Below are positions 26,535 to 34,242 of a stretch of 38,117 nucleotides of DNA, in pieces (position 1 is the first letter of the stretch; each line of letters begins with the position of its first letter). The DNA comes from Gammaproteobacteria bacterium (GTDB lineage Bacteria; Pseudomonadota; Gammaproteobacteria; Xanthomonadales; Rhodanobacteraceae). The DNA lies in assembly GCA_021325195.1 (NCBI GenBank), contig JAJPHQ010000003.1:1-38117 (forward strand). The letters run 5' to 3'. The notes beneath the pieces are model-generated. The model was not told the DNA's origin. It searched no databases and saw nothing but the letters and a program-made list of their open reading frames with translations. A program made the position numbers and the translations under genes.

Positions 26535-27821
26535 ATGACGGCAGCCACGGACTTCCGCGCCGACGCGGAATGGGCACGCGCGCAGGACAGGGCCGATCCG
26601 CTGCGTGGCTTCCGCGACGAGTTCCTGATTCCGCCGCACGGCGACGTCGGGCAGGTTTATCTGTGCGGCAATTCGCTGGGTCTGCAGCCGCGCGGCGTCC
26701 GGCAGGCACTGCTCGACGAACTGGACGACTGGGCGCGGCTCGCGGTCGAGGGTCACCTGCACGCACGCCACCCGTGGCTGCCCTATCACCGCGAAGTGCG
26801 CGACGGTCTCACCGCAGTCGTGGGCGCGGAACCTTCCGAAGTCGTGGCGATGAATTCGCTGACGGTGAACCTGCACCTGCTGCTGGTCAGCTTCTATCGC
26901 CCGACCCGCGAGCGCCACGCGATCCTGATCGAGCGCGGTGCGTTCCCTTCCGACCGCGACCTCGCCGCCTCGCAGATCCGCTTCCACGGCTACGACCCGC
27001 GCGAAGCGCTGATCGAACTTGACGCCGACGAACCGGGCGGCACGATTTCGATGACGGCGATCGAACGTGCGCTGGCCGAACACGGAGGGCGCGTCGCGCT
27101 GGTGCTGTGGCCCGGCGTGCAATACCTGACCGGGCAGGCATTCGACATCGCCGCGATCACGAAGCTGGCGCACGCACGGGGATGCGTGGCCGGTTTCGAC
27201 CTCGCGCACGCCGCCGGCAACATCGACCTCGCGCTGCACGATTCCGGCTGCGACTTCGCTGCCTGGTGCTCGTACAAGTATCTGAACTCCGGGCCAGGTG
27301 CGGTGGCCGGCGCGTTCGTGCACGCACGTCATGCACGCGAGACATTGCCGCGCTTCGAGGGCTGGTGGGGCCGCAACGAGGCAACCCGCTTCGAGATGCG
27401 TCCGGAATTCGACGCCGCACCCGGCGCGGATGCGTGGCAGTTGTCCAATCCGCCGATCCTGGCGCTGGCACCGCTGCGCGTGTCGCTGGAACTGTTCACG
27501 CGCGCCGGCATGCGCGCACTGCGCGCGAAGTCCCTGCGCCTGAGCGGTTACCTGGAATGGCTGATCCGCACCCACCTTGGCGACGTGCTGGAAATCCTGA
27601 CGCCCGAAGAACCGGAACGCCGGGGCGCGCAGTTGTCGGTACGCGTGCGCGCGGGGCGCGAAGCCGGCCGTTCGCTGTTCGAATACCTGACCGCGCACGG
27701 CGTGCTGGGCGACTGGCGCGAACCCGACGTGATGCGCATCAGTCCCGCGCCGCTCTACAACCGTTTCGAGGACTGCTTCGCGCTGGCGGAGGCGGTGCGG
27801 GCGTGGCGCGCGCAAACTTGA
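26535..27821 (+). CDS. kynU: Kynureninase
   Basis: 428 residues of the fold-type I PLP enzyme that cleaves kynurenine or 3-hydroxykynurenine to anthranilate or 3-hydroxyanthranilate plus alanine. Visible features are YLCGNSLGLQPRGV (about 42-55), AMNSLTVNLHLLLVSFY (105-121), the aspartate region GFDLAHAAGNIDL (220-232) and the PLP lysine Lys248 in CSYKYLNSGPG, followed by FEGWWGRNEATRFEM. ATG 26535 sits 2 bp after the upstream stop and starts the homologous region. Its TGA (27819-27821) lies inside the -35 hexamer of the promoter for the toxin-antitoxin pair. Together with the 3-monooxygenase and dioxygenase it forms the route to 3-hydroxyanthranilate. Confidence 0.96.
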   Translation: MTAATDFRADAEWARAQDRADPLRGFRDEFLIPPHGDVGQVYLCGNSLGLQPRGVRQALLDELDDWARLAVEGHLHARHPWLPYHREVRDGLTAVVGAEPSEVVAMNSLTVNLHLLLVSFYRPTRERHAILIERGAFPSDRDLAASQIRFHGYDPREALIELDADEPGGTISMTAIERALAEHGGRVALVLWPGVQYLTGQAFDIAAITKLAHARGCVAGFDLAHAAGNIDLALHDSGCDFAAWCSYKYLNSGPGAVAGAFVHARHARETLPRFEGWWGRNEATRFEMRPEFDAAPGADAWQLSNPPILALAPLRVSLELFTRAGMRALRAKSLRLSGYLEWLIRTHLGDVLEILTPEEPERRGAQLSVRVRAGREAGRSLFEYLTAHGVLGDWREPDVMRISPAPLYNRFEDCFALAEAVRAWRAQT

Positions 27822-27845
27822 CATATCTTATCGTTTACTTATATT
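27818..27845 (+). promoter_or_regulatory. Strong sigma-70 promoter for a leaderless toxin mRNA
   Basis: TTGACA (27818-27823) and TATATT (27840-27845) with a 16-nt AT-rich spacer stand out from the GC-rich surroundings. The GTG of the toxin begins 5 nt after the -10 box, so transcription should start at or next to the start codon. No Shine-Dalgarno is present, consistent with a leaderless message. Confidence 0.75.
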
Positions 27846-27850
27846 AGACC

Positions 27851-28108
27851 GTGAACACGATCCTGTGGACCATCAAGGCCGCGCGTCAATTGCGCAAATT
27901 GCCGCGGCGTGCACAGATCGAAATTCGCGACGGCGTACAGGAACAGCTTTCGCGCTTCCCGAAGTGCAGCGGCGTCAAGGCACTGACCAATCACGTTTGC
28001 GGCTACCGGCTGCGCGTGGGTCGTTACCGGGTGCTGTTCGACTTCGACGGCAACGTGCGGGTGGTCAGCATCCAGGAAGCAAGGAAACGCGATGAGCGCA
28101 CTTACTGA
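27851..28108 (+). CDS. RelE/ParE-family toxin
   Basis: 85 residues from GTG 27851. The sequence TIKAARQLRKLPRRAQIEIRDGVQEQL followed by GYRLRVGRYRVLFDFDGNVRVVSIQEARKRDERTY has the order and C-terminal Arg/Tyr residues of RelE-superfamily mRNA interferases (the R...YR...F and terminal R..xY pattern). Such toxins cut mRNA on the ribosome until bound by their antitoxin. The last 17 bp overlap the antitoxin gene. The toxin-first order is that of HigBA-type modules. It and its partner sit between kynU and the kynurenine monooxygenase gene, an unusual place that suggests insertion into the operon. Confidence 0.88.
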   Translation: MNTILWTIKAARQLRKLPRRAQIEIRDGVQEQLSRFPKCSGVKALTNHVCGYRLRVGRYRVLFDFDGNVRVVSIQEARKRDERTY

Positions 28109-28418
28109 AATCCAGACCATCAAGGACATCAACGGCAAGCCCGCATTCGTGGTGTTGCCGTATGACGTGTATCTGCGCCGTTTCGCCGGCGAGGAGGCAT
28201 TGATCCCCCACGAAGTGGTCAGTGCCACCGTGGATGGCGCGACACCCATGAAAGCGTGGCGCGAACATCTGCGCCTAACCCAGTCGCAGATCGCCAAGCG
28301 TTTGAAGATCACGCAGGCGGCCTATGCGCAGATGGAAGGCGCCGCGCACCCGCGCAAGACCACGCTGGAGCGTGTTGCGCGTGCGATGCGGATTTCTCCG
28401 GAACAACTGGACTTTTGA
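28092..28418 (+). CDS. Antitoxin with Phd-like segment and XRE helix-turn-helix
   Basis: 108 residues overlapping the toxin gene. The N-terminal part (TEIQTIKDINGKPAFVVLPYDVYLRRF) looks like the toxin-binding or Phd/YefM-type segment. The C-terminal part (MKAWREHLRLTQSQIAKRLKITQAAYAQMEGAAHPRKTTLERVARAMRISPEQLDF, about 53-108) is a clear Cro/C1-type helix-turn-helix. It should neutralise the RelE-like toxin and repress the promoter at 27818-27845. The fusion of these two elements is common for antitoxins paired with RelE-like toxins in Proteobacteria. Confidence 0.9.
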   Translation: MSALTEIQTIKDINGKPAFVVLPYDVYLRRFAGEEALIPHEVVSATVDGATPMKAWREHLRLTQSQIAKRLKITQAAYAQMEGAAHPRKTTLERVARAMRISPEQLDF

Positions 28419-28461
28419 CCTGCGCCTTGTATCACCTGTCCGGCAAGAGTCGGGGAGCGGC

Positions 28462-28626
28462 ATGGGGAAATACGATCATCTCGAGCGCGACGCGCTGATC
28501 CGGCTGCTGGAGCGGCGCGACGCCGAACGCCAGTTGGGGCTGGTGCGGGAGCGCGAGGAACTCGATCCGGAGACCGCGCTCAACGCCGATTTCGTCGCGC
28601 TCGAGCGGATGCGCTGGGTCCCATGA
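28462..28626 (+). CDS. 54-residue protein resembling the N-terminal leader of a type III-like DNA methyltransferase
   Basis: ATG 28462 follows a GGGGAG ribosome site and its stop overlaps the monooxygenase ATG (28623) as ATGA. The whole protein is MGKYDHLERDALIRLLERRD, then AERQLGLVREREELDPETALNADFVALERMRWVP. From memory of the family, this corresponds to the first 50 residues of adenine-specific (type III Mod-like) DNA methyltransferases, which begin YxxLxRxxLIxLLExRDxxxxLGLVWExxEIExDxALNxDFVAL before the catalytic domain. No methyltransferase motifs follow, because the next gene is kynurenine monooxygenase. It is either a decay remnant or a stand-alone leader now used to couple translation. 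The function is unknown. Confidence 0.7.
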   Translation: MGKYDHLERDALIRLLERRDAERQLGLVREREELDPETALNADFVALERMRWVP

Positions 28627-30053
28627 AGAGCCGGCCCGTGGAGCGAGGCGAGGTCACGATCATCGGCGCCGGCCTGGTCGGCTCGCTGCTGGCCACGCTG
28701 CTGGCGCAACGCGGTTTCGCGGTGGAAGTGTTCGAGCGCAGGCCCGATCCGCGCGTGCACGGCTTTCTGGGCGGCCGCTCGATCAACCTCGCATTGGCCG
28801 AACGCGGGCTCAATGCATTGCGCGTGGCGGGCCTCGCCGACGCCGTGCTGGCGCAGGCGGTGATGATGCGCGGGCGGATGGTGCACGCGATCGACGGTTC
28901 GACTAACTTACAGCGCTACGGCCTCGACGATTCCGAAGTGATCCGCTCGGTGTCGCGCGGCGGCCTGAATATCCTGCTGCTGGACGCAGCCGAACGTGCG
29001 GGCTCCAAGCTGCACTTCGATGCCGCGTTGACGGCTGTCGATTTCGCACGAGGGATGATCACGCTTTCCGATCATGCCGCCACAATGCGCAGTCACGCTG
29101 CACACATGCTGCTGGGCTGCGACGGCGCGGGTTCGGCGCTGCGTGCGGCGATGATGAAGGAAACCGGTCTCGGCGAACGGGTCGAGCCGCTGGGGCATGG
29201 TTACAGGGAACTCGAAATTCCGGCCGTCTCACCATCGCGGGCACCGGACAACATTTCCATCCCTGGCACCGGATCGCGGCCGACAGCCGATCGTTTCGCC
29301 ATCGAACCGCACGCCCTGCATATCTGGCCGCGCGGCCATTACATGTGCATCGCACTGCCCAACGCGGAAGGCAATTTCACCGTCACGCTGTTCCTGCCCA
29401 ACGATGGCCCGCATCCCAGTTTCGCCACGCTGCCGGATGCGGAATCGGCGCGCGCATTTTTCACGGAACAATTCGCCGACGCGCTGGCGCTGATGCCGGC
29501 CTTCGACGAGGACTGGAACGCGCACCCGGTCGGGCAATTGGCGACGCTGTATCTGGACCGCTGGCATCTGGGCGGACGCGCGGTGCTGCTGGGCGACGCC
29601 GCGCACGCCATCGTGCCGTTCCACGGCCAGGGCATGAATGCGGGCTTCGAGGATGCCGTCGAACTCGCGAACCTGCTGGACGAGCGGCCGGACGACCCCG
29701 AGTCCGTGTTCGCGCGTTTCCAGCAACAGCGCAAACCCGACACCGACGCGATCGCGGCGATGTCGCTCGGAAACTACATCGAGATGCGCGACGGCGTGGC
29801 CGATCCGCACTACCTCTTGAAACGCGAGCTGGCCGCGGCATTGACCGAACGCGCGTCCGCGCATTTCATGTCACGTTACCGGATGGTCAGCTTCACCTCG
29901 CTACCTTACGCGTACTGCCTGCAACGCGACCGCGAGCAGACCGCGTTGATGGAATCGCTGCTGCGGGGCCGCACCCGGATCGACGAGGTCGATCTCGACG
30001 CCGCTGCCGCGCGTGTCCGGGCGGAACTGCCGCCCCTGCCCCCGCTCGATTGA
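28623..30053 (+). CDS. kmo: Kynurenine 3-monooxygenase
   Basis: 476 residues of a flavoprotein aromatic hydroxylase that converts kynurenine to 3-hydroxykynurenine with NADPH and O2. FAD-binding motifs are VTIIGAGLVGSLLATLLAQRGFAVEVFERR (about 11-40), the family signature GRSINLALAERGLNALR (51-67), LLGCDGAGSALR and GRAVLLGDAAHAIVPFHGQGMNAGFEDAVEL (about 317-347). The long C-terminal region with YRMVSFTSLPYAYC is also typical of KMO rather than of other hydroxylases. Its start overlaps the small upstream gene by 4 bp. Kynureninase and the dioxygenase are upstream on the same strand. Confidence 0.96.
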   Translation: MKSRPVERGEVTIIGAGLVGSLLATLLAQRGFAVEVFERRPDPRVHGFLGGRSINLALAERGLNALRVAGLADAVLAQAVMMRGRMVHAIDGSTNLQRYGLDDSEVIRSVSRGGLNILLLDAAERAGSKLHFDAALTAVDFARGMITLSDHAATMRSHAAHMLLGCDGAGSALRAAMMKETGLGERVEPLGHGYRELEIPAVSPSRAPDNISIPGTGSRPTADRFAIEPHALHIWPRGHYMCIALPNAEGNFTVTLFLPNDGPHPSFATLPDAESARAFFTEQFADALALMPAFDEDWNAHPVGQLATLYLDRWHLGGRAVLLGDAAHAIVPFHGQGMNAGFEDAVELANLLDERPDDPESVFARFQQQRKPDTDAIAAMSLGNYIEMRDGVADPHYLLKRELAAALTERASAHFMSRYRMVSFTSLPYAYCLQRDREQTALMESLLRGRTRIDEVDLDAAAARVRAELPPLPPLD

Positions 30054-30061
30054 GTGTTCGC

Positions 30062-30478
30062 ATGTCCCTGCCCGAATCGATCCGCCGCGCGTGGACCGAC
30101 ACCGACTATCGCGTACGCCTGCCACGGGGCGGCCATGCCAGCATCCGTTGCGGGAAGCCGCTGCCCCCCGCCCTGCACGTATCGCTGGCTCACGGCGCGA
30201 AGACGTGGGGCTACCTGACTGCGTGGAATCCGGCTTCGGTCGCCATGCCGCGCAAGGTCAACCGCGAGCGCCAGCGCTGCCTGCGTGACGCGCTGCGGGC
30301 GCTGGGTCTGACCTTTTGCGCCGGCATCGGCGTCGGCCCCGGTGACTGGCGCGAACCCAGCCTGTTCGTGCCGGGCATCGACTTCGAAACCCTCGACCGG
30401 CTGGCGCGGCAATTCGGCCAGGCCGGTGTGGTACGCGGCACCGCCGGCGGCATCGCCGAACTGCACGAATTGGTGTGA
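30062..30478 (+). CDS. DUF3293 family protein
   Basis: 138 residues starting at ATG 30062, 8 bp after the monooxygenase stop. The sequence WGYLTAWNPASVAMPRKVNRERQRCLRDAL, GIGVGPGDWREPSLFVPGIDFETLDRLARQFGQAGVVRG fits DUF3293, a small cytoplasmic family with conserved AWNP, a W-E-pS pattern and FGQxA near the end. Nothing is known of its activity. No membrane segment or signal is present. It is probably the last gene of the kynurenine transcript; a 176-bp gap without a clear terminator follows. Confidence 0.83.
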   Translation: MSLPESIRRAWTDTDYRVRLPRGGHASIRCGKPLPPALHVSLAHGAKTWGYLTAWNPASVAMPRKVNRERQRCLRDALRALGLTFCAGIGVGPGDWREPSLFVPGIDFETLDRLARQFGQAGVVRGTAGGIAELHELV

Positions 30479-30654
30479 AAGCCTGCCTGCTGCGCCGCCG
30501 CTTGCTCCGGGGCAGATGAAATTATTTTCGCAATCGCCGCGGCAATTCGCACCGTTTGGTGCCTACCTCACCGTTCCGCGCCCGCTCGGCAAGCGCCGAA
30601 ACAGACATTACGGTATCCCCACGCGGCATTTCCGGTCCGCGAGGGAGGTCAACC

Positions 30655-31131
30655 ATGCGCAAGTCATTCGTGGTGTGCGCCGTCCTGCTGCCGGCGATCG
30701 CGCTCGCCGCCGCCGGCCACGGCATCGCCTGGCCCGAGGGTTATCGGCACTGGACCCACGTCAAATCGATGGTGATCGAACCGGGCCATCCGCTGTACGC
30801 GCAGTTCGGCGGCATCCACCATCTGTACGCCAACGATCGCGCGATGCAGGGTTATCGCACCGGCAGGTTTCCGGACGGCGCCGAAATCGTGTTCGACCTG
30901 CTGGAAGCCGATTCCGCCGGCCACGCGGTCACCGAGGGTCCGCGCAAGTTCATCGGCGTGATGCGGCACGACAGCCGGCGCTACGCCGCGACCGGCGGCT
31001 GGGGCTTCGAGGCGTTCAAGGGAGACAGCCACGATCAGCGGTTGGTGAACGGCAACGCCGCGACCGCCTGTTTTTCCTGCCACGCCTCGCAGAAGGCGCA
31101 CGATTACGTGTTCAGCCGTTACCGGCCGTGA
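30655..31131 (+). CDS. Cytochrome P460 family protein
   Basis: 158 residues from ATG 30655 with a GGGAGGT ribosome site. A signal peptide (1-20, AIALAAA) precedes the P460 domain: WPEGYRHWTHVKSMVIEPGHPLYAQFGGIHHLYAN, FPDGAEIVFDLLEA and a C-terminal haem motif CFSCH (139-143). Family members are small periplasmic haem proteins; the founding one oxidises hydroxylamine, and others act on NO or have unknown roles. The usual haem-crosslinking lysine lies in VKSMVIEP or later and cannot be fixed by eye. It lies 113 bp before the ccm operon, whose products would attach its haem. Confidence 0.88.
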   Translation: MRKSFVVCAVLLPAIALAAAGHGIAWPEGYRHWTHVKSMVIEPGHPLYAQFGGIHHLYANDRAMQGYRTGRFPDGAEIVFDLLEADSAGHAVTEGPRKFIGVMRHDSRRYAATGGWGFEAFKGDSHDQRLVNGNAATACFSCHASQKAHDYVFSRYRP

Positions 31132-31244
31132 TCGACGGCGGGGGCGCGAACGGCGGTTGACCGCGGCGCGGGATGTCCTGCCCGCGGCCGGCCCGGAGCA
31201 TGGACAGCGCCGGCGCGGCGCTGGGACAATGACCGGCCGCGATC

Positions 31245-31883
31245 ATGAACACGTCCCCCGCCACCGTCGCGCCCCTGCTGGAGGCGCACCGTCTTGCGTT
31301 CGCGCGCAACGACGAGCCCGTGTTCGGCCCGCTGGATTTCGCGCTGGCGCGCGGCGAAACGCTGCTGGTCGAAGGCGACAACGGCTCGGGCAAGACCACC
31401 CTGCTGCGGGTGCTGGCGGGGATGCTGCCGGCCAGCGAAGGCGAGATCCGCTTCGGGGGCATGCCGGCGTCGAATGACGCACGCAATGGACAGATGGTGT
31501 TTCTCGGTCATCGCTCCGGGATGAACGAGGCGCTGAGCGCGCGCGAGAACCTCGCCTTTCTGGCGGGCCTGTACGGCACGCGCGAGGGGGCGACGATCGG
31601 ATCGGTGATGCAGGAAGTCGGGCTGGCGGCGTGGATCGACGAGCCGGTGGGCACGCTGTCGGCCGGACAGAAAAAACGCGCCGCGCTGGCGCGATTGCTG
31701 TTGCTGCCGGGTGACCTGTGGCTGCTGGACGAACCCTACGCCAACCTCGACCGTCACGGCATCGACCTGGTCAACGCCCTGATCGCGGCGCACTGCATGC
31801 GCGGCGGCGCGGTGCTGCTGACCAGTCACGGTGCCGTGCGTTTCGCCGATCCGCACGCGCGGCATATCCATCTGGCGGCGTAG
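31245..31883 (+). CDS. ccmA: Haem exporter/holocytochrome release ATPase CcmA
   Basis: 212 residues of an ABC ATPase with Walker A GDNGSGKTT (44-52), the signature LSAGQKKR (138-145), Walker B LWLLDEPYANLD (158-169) and the switch His in LLTSHGA. With CcmB and CcmC it forms the inner-membrane CcmABCD complex that releases holo-CcmE during System I cytochrome c maturation. ATG 31245 has no strong Shine-Dalgarno. The gene after it is separated by a gap containing a palindromic repeat, unlike the overlapping genes further down the operon. Confidence 0.94.
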   Translation: MNTSPATVAPLLEAHRLAFARNDEPVFGPLDFALARGETLLVEGDNGSGKTTLLRVLAGMLPASEGEIRFGGMPASNDARNGQMVFLGHRSGMNEALSARENLAFLAGLYGTREGATIGSVMQEVGLAAWIDEPVGTLSAGQKKRAALARLLLLPGDLWLLDEPYANLDRHGIDLVNALIAAHCMRGGAVLLTSHGAVRFADPHARHIHLAA

Positions 31884-31900
31884 AAGCCAGGGCACCCTCC

Positions 31901-31966
31901 GCAAATGGACGCGAATCAACGCAAATCGACAAGACAAGCGCCGCGCTCTCGTTGGCGTTCATTTGC
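31901..31966 (+). repeat. Inverted repeat between ccmA and ccmB
   Basis: GCAAATGGACGC (31901-31912) and GCGTTCATTTGC (31955-31966) are inverted copies matching at 11 of 12 positions, with a third related piece (GCGAATCAACGCAAAT, 31911-31926) inside. The composition (GCAAAT/GCGTT blocks) differs from the flanking genes. It looks like a dispersed intergenic repeat inserted between two genes that are normally adjacent. Confidence 0.5.
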
Positions 31967-32038
31967 TTTCATGGGTGGACCGAAATCTTTCCGATGATCA
32001 CCGTCGCCCAGCCATTTGCCGATTCGTCGCCCGCCATC

Positions 32039-32728
32039 ATGACGGCGCGACCCGGCGCCTGGCGCGCCTGCCTTGCGCTGCTGCGCCGCGATTTCCTGCT
32101 GGCGTGGCGGCGGCGCGGCGAGTTGTTCCTGCCGTTGCTGTACGCGGTGATCGTGGCGGCGCTGTTTCCCTTCGCGCTGGGCCCCGAACCGCAACTGCTG
32201 GCGCGGATTGCGGGCGGCGTGCTGCTGGTGATCGTGGTGCTGGCGATGCTGCCCGCGCTGGAATCGATGTTCCGCACCGACCTCGAGGACGGCACGCTGG
32301 AACAATGGCTGCTGGCGCCGCAGCCGCTGGCGTTGCTGGCGCTGACACGGGTCGCCGCGCACTGGATCACCACCGTGCTGCCGCTGATCGTGGTGATGCC
32401 GCTGCTGGGCGCGCTGCTGAACCTGCCCTGGGACGTGCTGCCGGTGTTGATCGTGGCGCTGCTGCTGGCGACGCCGCTGCTGGCCCTGCTGGGCGCGGTG
32501 CTGTCGGCGCTGACCGCCGGCGCGCGCCGCTCTGGTATCCTGCTGGCCCTGATGCTGCTGCCGCTGGCGGTGCCGGTGGTGATCTTCGCCGCCGGGGCGA
32601 TCGCCGCGGCGCAGGCCGGATTGCCGTATCTCGCCCCGCTGTCGTGGCTGGCCGCGGCACTGGTGCTGGCGGTCGTGCTGGCGCCGCTCGCCTGTGCGGC
32701 GGCGTTGCGGATCGCGGTCGAAGCGTGA
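32039..32728 (+). CDS. ccmB: Haem exporter membrane subunit CcmB
   Basis: 229 residues with six hydrophobic segments. The conserved opening RRDFLLAWRRRGELFLPLLYAVIVAALFPFALGPEPQLLARIAGGVL and the block FRTDLEDGTLEQWLLAPQPLALLALTRVAAHW match CcmB closely. I place the start at ATG 32039 because this gives the usual family length. An in-frame ATG at 31994 would add 15 residues and lies just after the repeat; neither has a clear ribosome site. It is the permease partner of CcmA in the inner membrane. Its stop is 1 bp from the ccmC ATG. Confidence 0.9.
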   Translation: MTARPGAWRACLALLRRDFLLAWRRRGELFLPLLYAVIVAALFPFALGPEPQLLARIAGGVLLVIVVLAMLPALESMFRTDLEDGTLEQWLLAPQPLALLALTRVAAHWITTVLPLIVVMPLLGALLNLPWDVLPVLIVALLLATPLLALLGAVLSALTAGARRSGILLALMLLPLAVPVVIFAAGAIAAAQAGLPYLAPLSWLAAALVLAVVLAPLACAAALRIAVEA

Positions 32729-32729
32729 C

Positions 32730-33509
32730 ATGTCCCGTAGTTATCTTCCCCACTGGATGCACCGGCTCGGCTCGCCGCCGACCTTCTACCGTTTCGCCGG
32801 CGCGCTGCGACCGTGGCTGATGGCGGCCGCACTGATCACCGCGGCGATCGGCCTGTACGGCGGGCTGGTGCTGGCGCCGCCGGATTACCAGCAGGGCGAC
32901 GCCTACCGGATCATCTTCATCCACGTGCCCAGCGCGTGGATGAGCCTGTTCATCTATGCGTGCATGGCCGTCGCGGGCCTGGTCGCGCTGGTGTGGCGGG
33001 TGAAACTCGCGGAAGTGATCGCGATGGAATGCGCGCCGATCGGCGCGGCGTTCACGTTGATCACGCTGGTCACCGGCTCGCTGTGGGGCAAGCCGATGTG
33101 GGGCACGTGGTGGACGTGGGACGCGCGGCTCACCTCGGAGCTGGTGCTGTTCTTCCTGTACCTCGGCGTGATCGGCCTGTACCACGCGATCGACGACCGT
33201 CGCCGCGGCGCGCGCGCGGCTTCGCTGCTGGCGCTGGTCGGGATCGTGAACCTGCCGATCGTGCACTACTCGGTGGTGTGGTGGAACACCCTGCACCAGG
33301 GTTCGACCGTGAACCTGTTCGGCAAATCCTCGATCGCGCCCTCGATGCTGTGGCCGCTGCTGGTGATGGCGCTGGCCACGCATCTTTATTTCTTCGCCAG
33401 CATTCTGGGCCGCACGCGCACCGCCCTGCTGTCCGTCGAAAGCGGCAAGCAGTGGGTGCGCGGGATCGTCGATCGACAACCCTTGCCGCGACAGGGAGCA
33501 CCCACCTGA
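32730..33509 (+). CDS. ccmC: Haem-handling membrane protein CcmC
   Basis: 259 residues with six membrane segments and the periplasmic tryptophan-rich WWD motif WGTWWTWDARLTSELVLFFLY (about 129-149), flanked by conserved histidines (IIFIHVPSAWMS and NLPIVHYSVVWWNTLHQG). CcmC binds haem and transfers it covalently to the CcmE histidine. The start (ATG 32730) follows the ccmB stop by one base. The end is 1 bp before the ccmD ATG. Confidence 0.95.
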   Translation: MSRSYLPHWMHRLGSPPTFYRFAGALRPWLMAAALITAAIGLYGGLVLAPPDYQQGDAYRIIFIHVPSAWMSLFIYACMAVAGLVALVWRVKLAEVIAMECAPIGAAFTLITLVTGSLWGKPMWGTWWTWDARLTSELVLFFLYLGVIGLYHAIDDRRRGARAASLLALVGIVNLPIVHYSVVWWNTLHQGSTVNLFGKSSIAPSMLWPLLVMALATHLYFFASILGRTRTALLSVESGKQWVRGIVDRQPLPRQGAPT

Positions 33510-33510
33510 G

Positions 33511-33708
33511 ATGACGCACTGGCTGGCCATGGGTGGCTATGCGGCGTACGTGTGGCCCGCGTACGCGGTGTTCTTCGCCGTGCTGGCGTGGGACTGGATC
33601 GCGCCGGCGCTGCGCCGCCGAAGGCTGGCGCGCGAACTGCGCGGACGGATCGCACGCGAGCGCGTGCGCCGCGGCACGCGTTCGCCGCACGCGGAGGTGT
33701 CGGCATGA
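33511..33708 (+). CDS. ccmD: Small membrane protein CcmD
   Basis: 65 residues: one membrane segment (about 8-30, GGYAAYVWPAYAVFFAVLAWDWI) and a strongly basic cytoplasmic tail (RRRRLARELRGRIARERVRR), the normal CcmD arrangement. The GGYAxYVWPAY stretch is the family hallmark. It joins CcmABC and is needed to release haem-loaded CcmE. It lies between ccmC and ccmE and overlaps the ccmE start by ATGA. Confidence 0.93.
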   Translation: MTHWLAMGGYAAYVWPAYAVFFAVLAWDWIAPALRRRRLARELRGRIARERVRRGTRSPHAEVSA

Positions 33709-34199
33709 ATCCGGTCCGCAAGCGACGGCTGATCATCACGCTGCTGATCGTGGCCGCAGTCGCGGTCGCCGCCGGCATCAGCGTGTTCGCGCTGCAGCAG
33801 AACATGACCTATCTCTACTCGCCCAGCGAAGTCGATGCCGGCAAGGCGCCGGCAAACGCGCGGTTCCGGCTGGGCGGCATCGTCGAGGAAGGCAGCGTGC
33901 GCCGCGTGCCCGACACGCTGACCACCGATTTCACGGTCACCGACCGTTTCCGCGACACCAAGGTGCAATACACCGGCATCCTGCCCGACCTGTTCCGCCA
34001 AGGGCAGAGCGTGGTCACCACCGGCAGCATGCACGGCGGCGTGTTCGTCGCGACGCAGGTGCTGGCCAAGCACCACGCGACCTACATGCCGCCGGAAGTG
34101 GCGAGGGCGATCGCGAAGGCGAAGGCGATGGAGAGCAAAGACGGGACTCGGGACCCGGGACCCGGGACTCGAAAAAGCAGCACCGCAGGATCGCAATGA
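33705..34199 (+). CDS. ccmE: Haem chaperone CcmE with repeat-derived C-terminal tail
   Basis: 164 residues: an N-terminal anchor (about 8-30) and a periplasmic OB-fold domain with FRLGGIVEEGSV, FTVTDRFRDTKVQYTGILPDLFRQGQ and the haem-binding site VLAKHHATYMPPE, where His123 corresponds to the covalent haem ligand and Tyr127 to its axial partner. The last part, from about residue 146 (DGTRDPGPGTRK), is encoded by one arm of a 30-bp palindromic repeat (34142-34171), so the protein ends in sequence acquired from a repeat. The natural end is probably near AMESK. The tail is beyond the folded domain and should be tolerated. Confidence 0.94.
   Translation: MNPVRKRRLIITLLIVAAVAVAAGISVFALQQNMTYLYSPSEVDAGKAPANARFRLGGIVEEGSVRRVPDTLTTDFTVTDRFRDTKVQYTGILPDLFRQGQSVVTTGSMHGGVFVATQVLAKHHATYMPPEVARAIAKAKAMESKDGTRDPGPGTRKSSTAGSQ
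34142..34171 (+). repeat. Left arm of a 30-bp perfect inverted repeat (inside ccmE)
   Basis: This 30-bp arm is built from GGGACTC and GGGACCC units and is the exact reverse complement of 34449-34478. It lies in the 3' end of ccmE and is translated. The arms flank 277 bp. Confidence 0.85.
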
Positions 34200-34242
34200 T
34201 GAATCGAACCCATTTTGGCGTCTTGAGGCAAATCTCTTCGTG

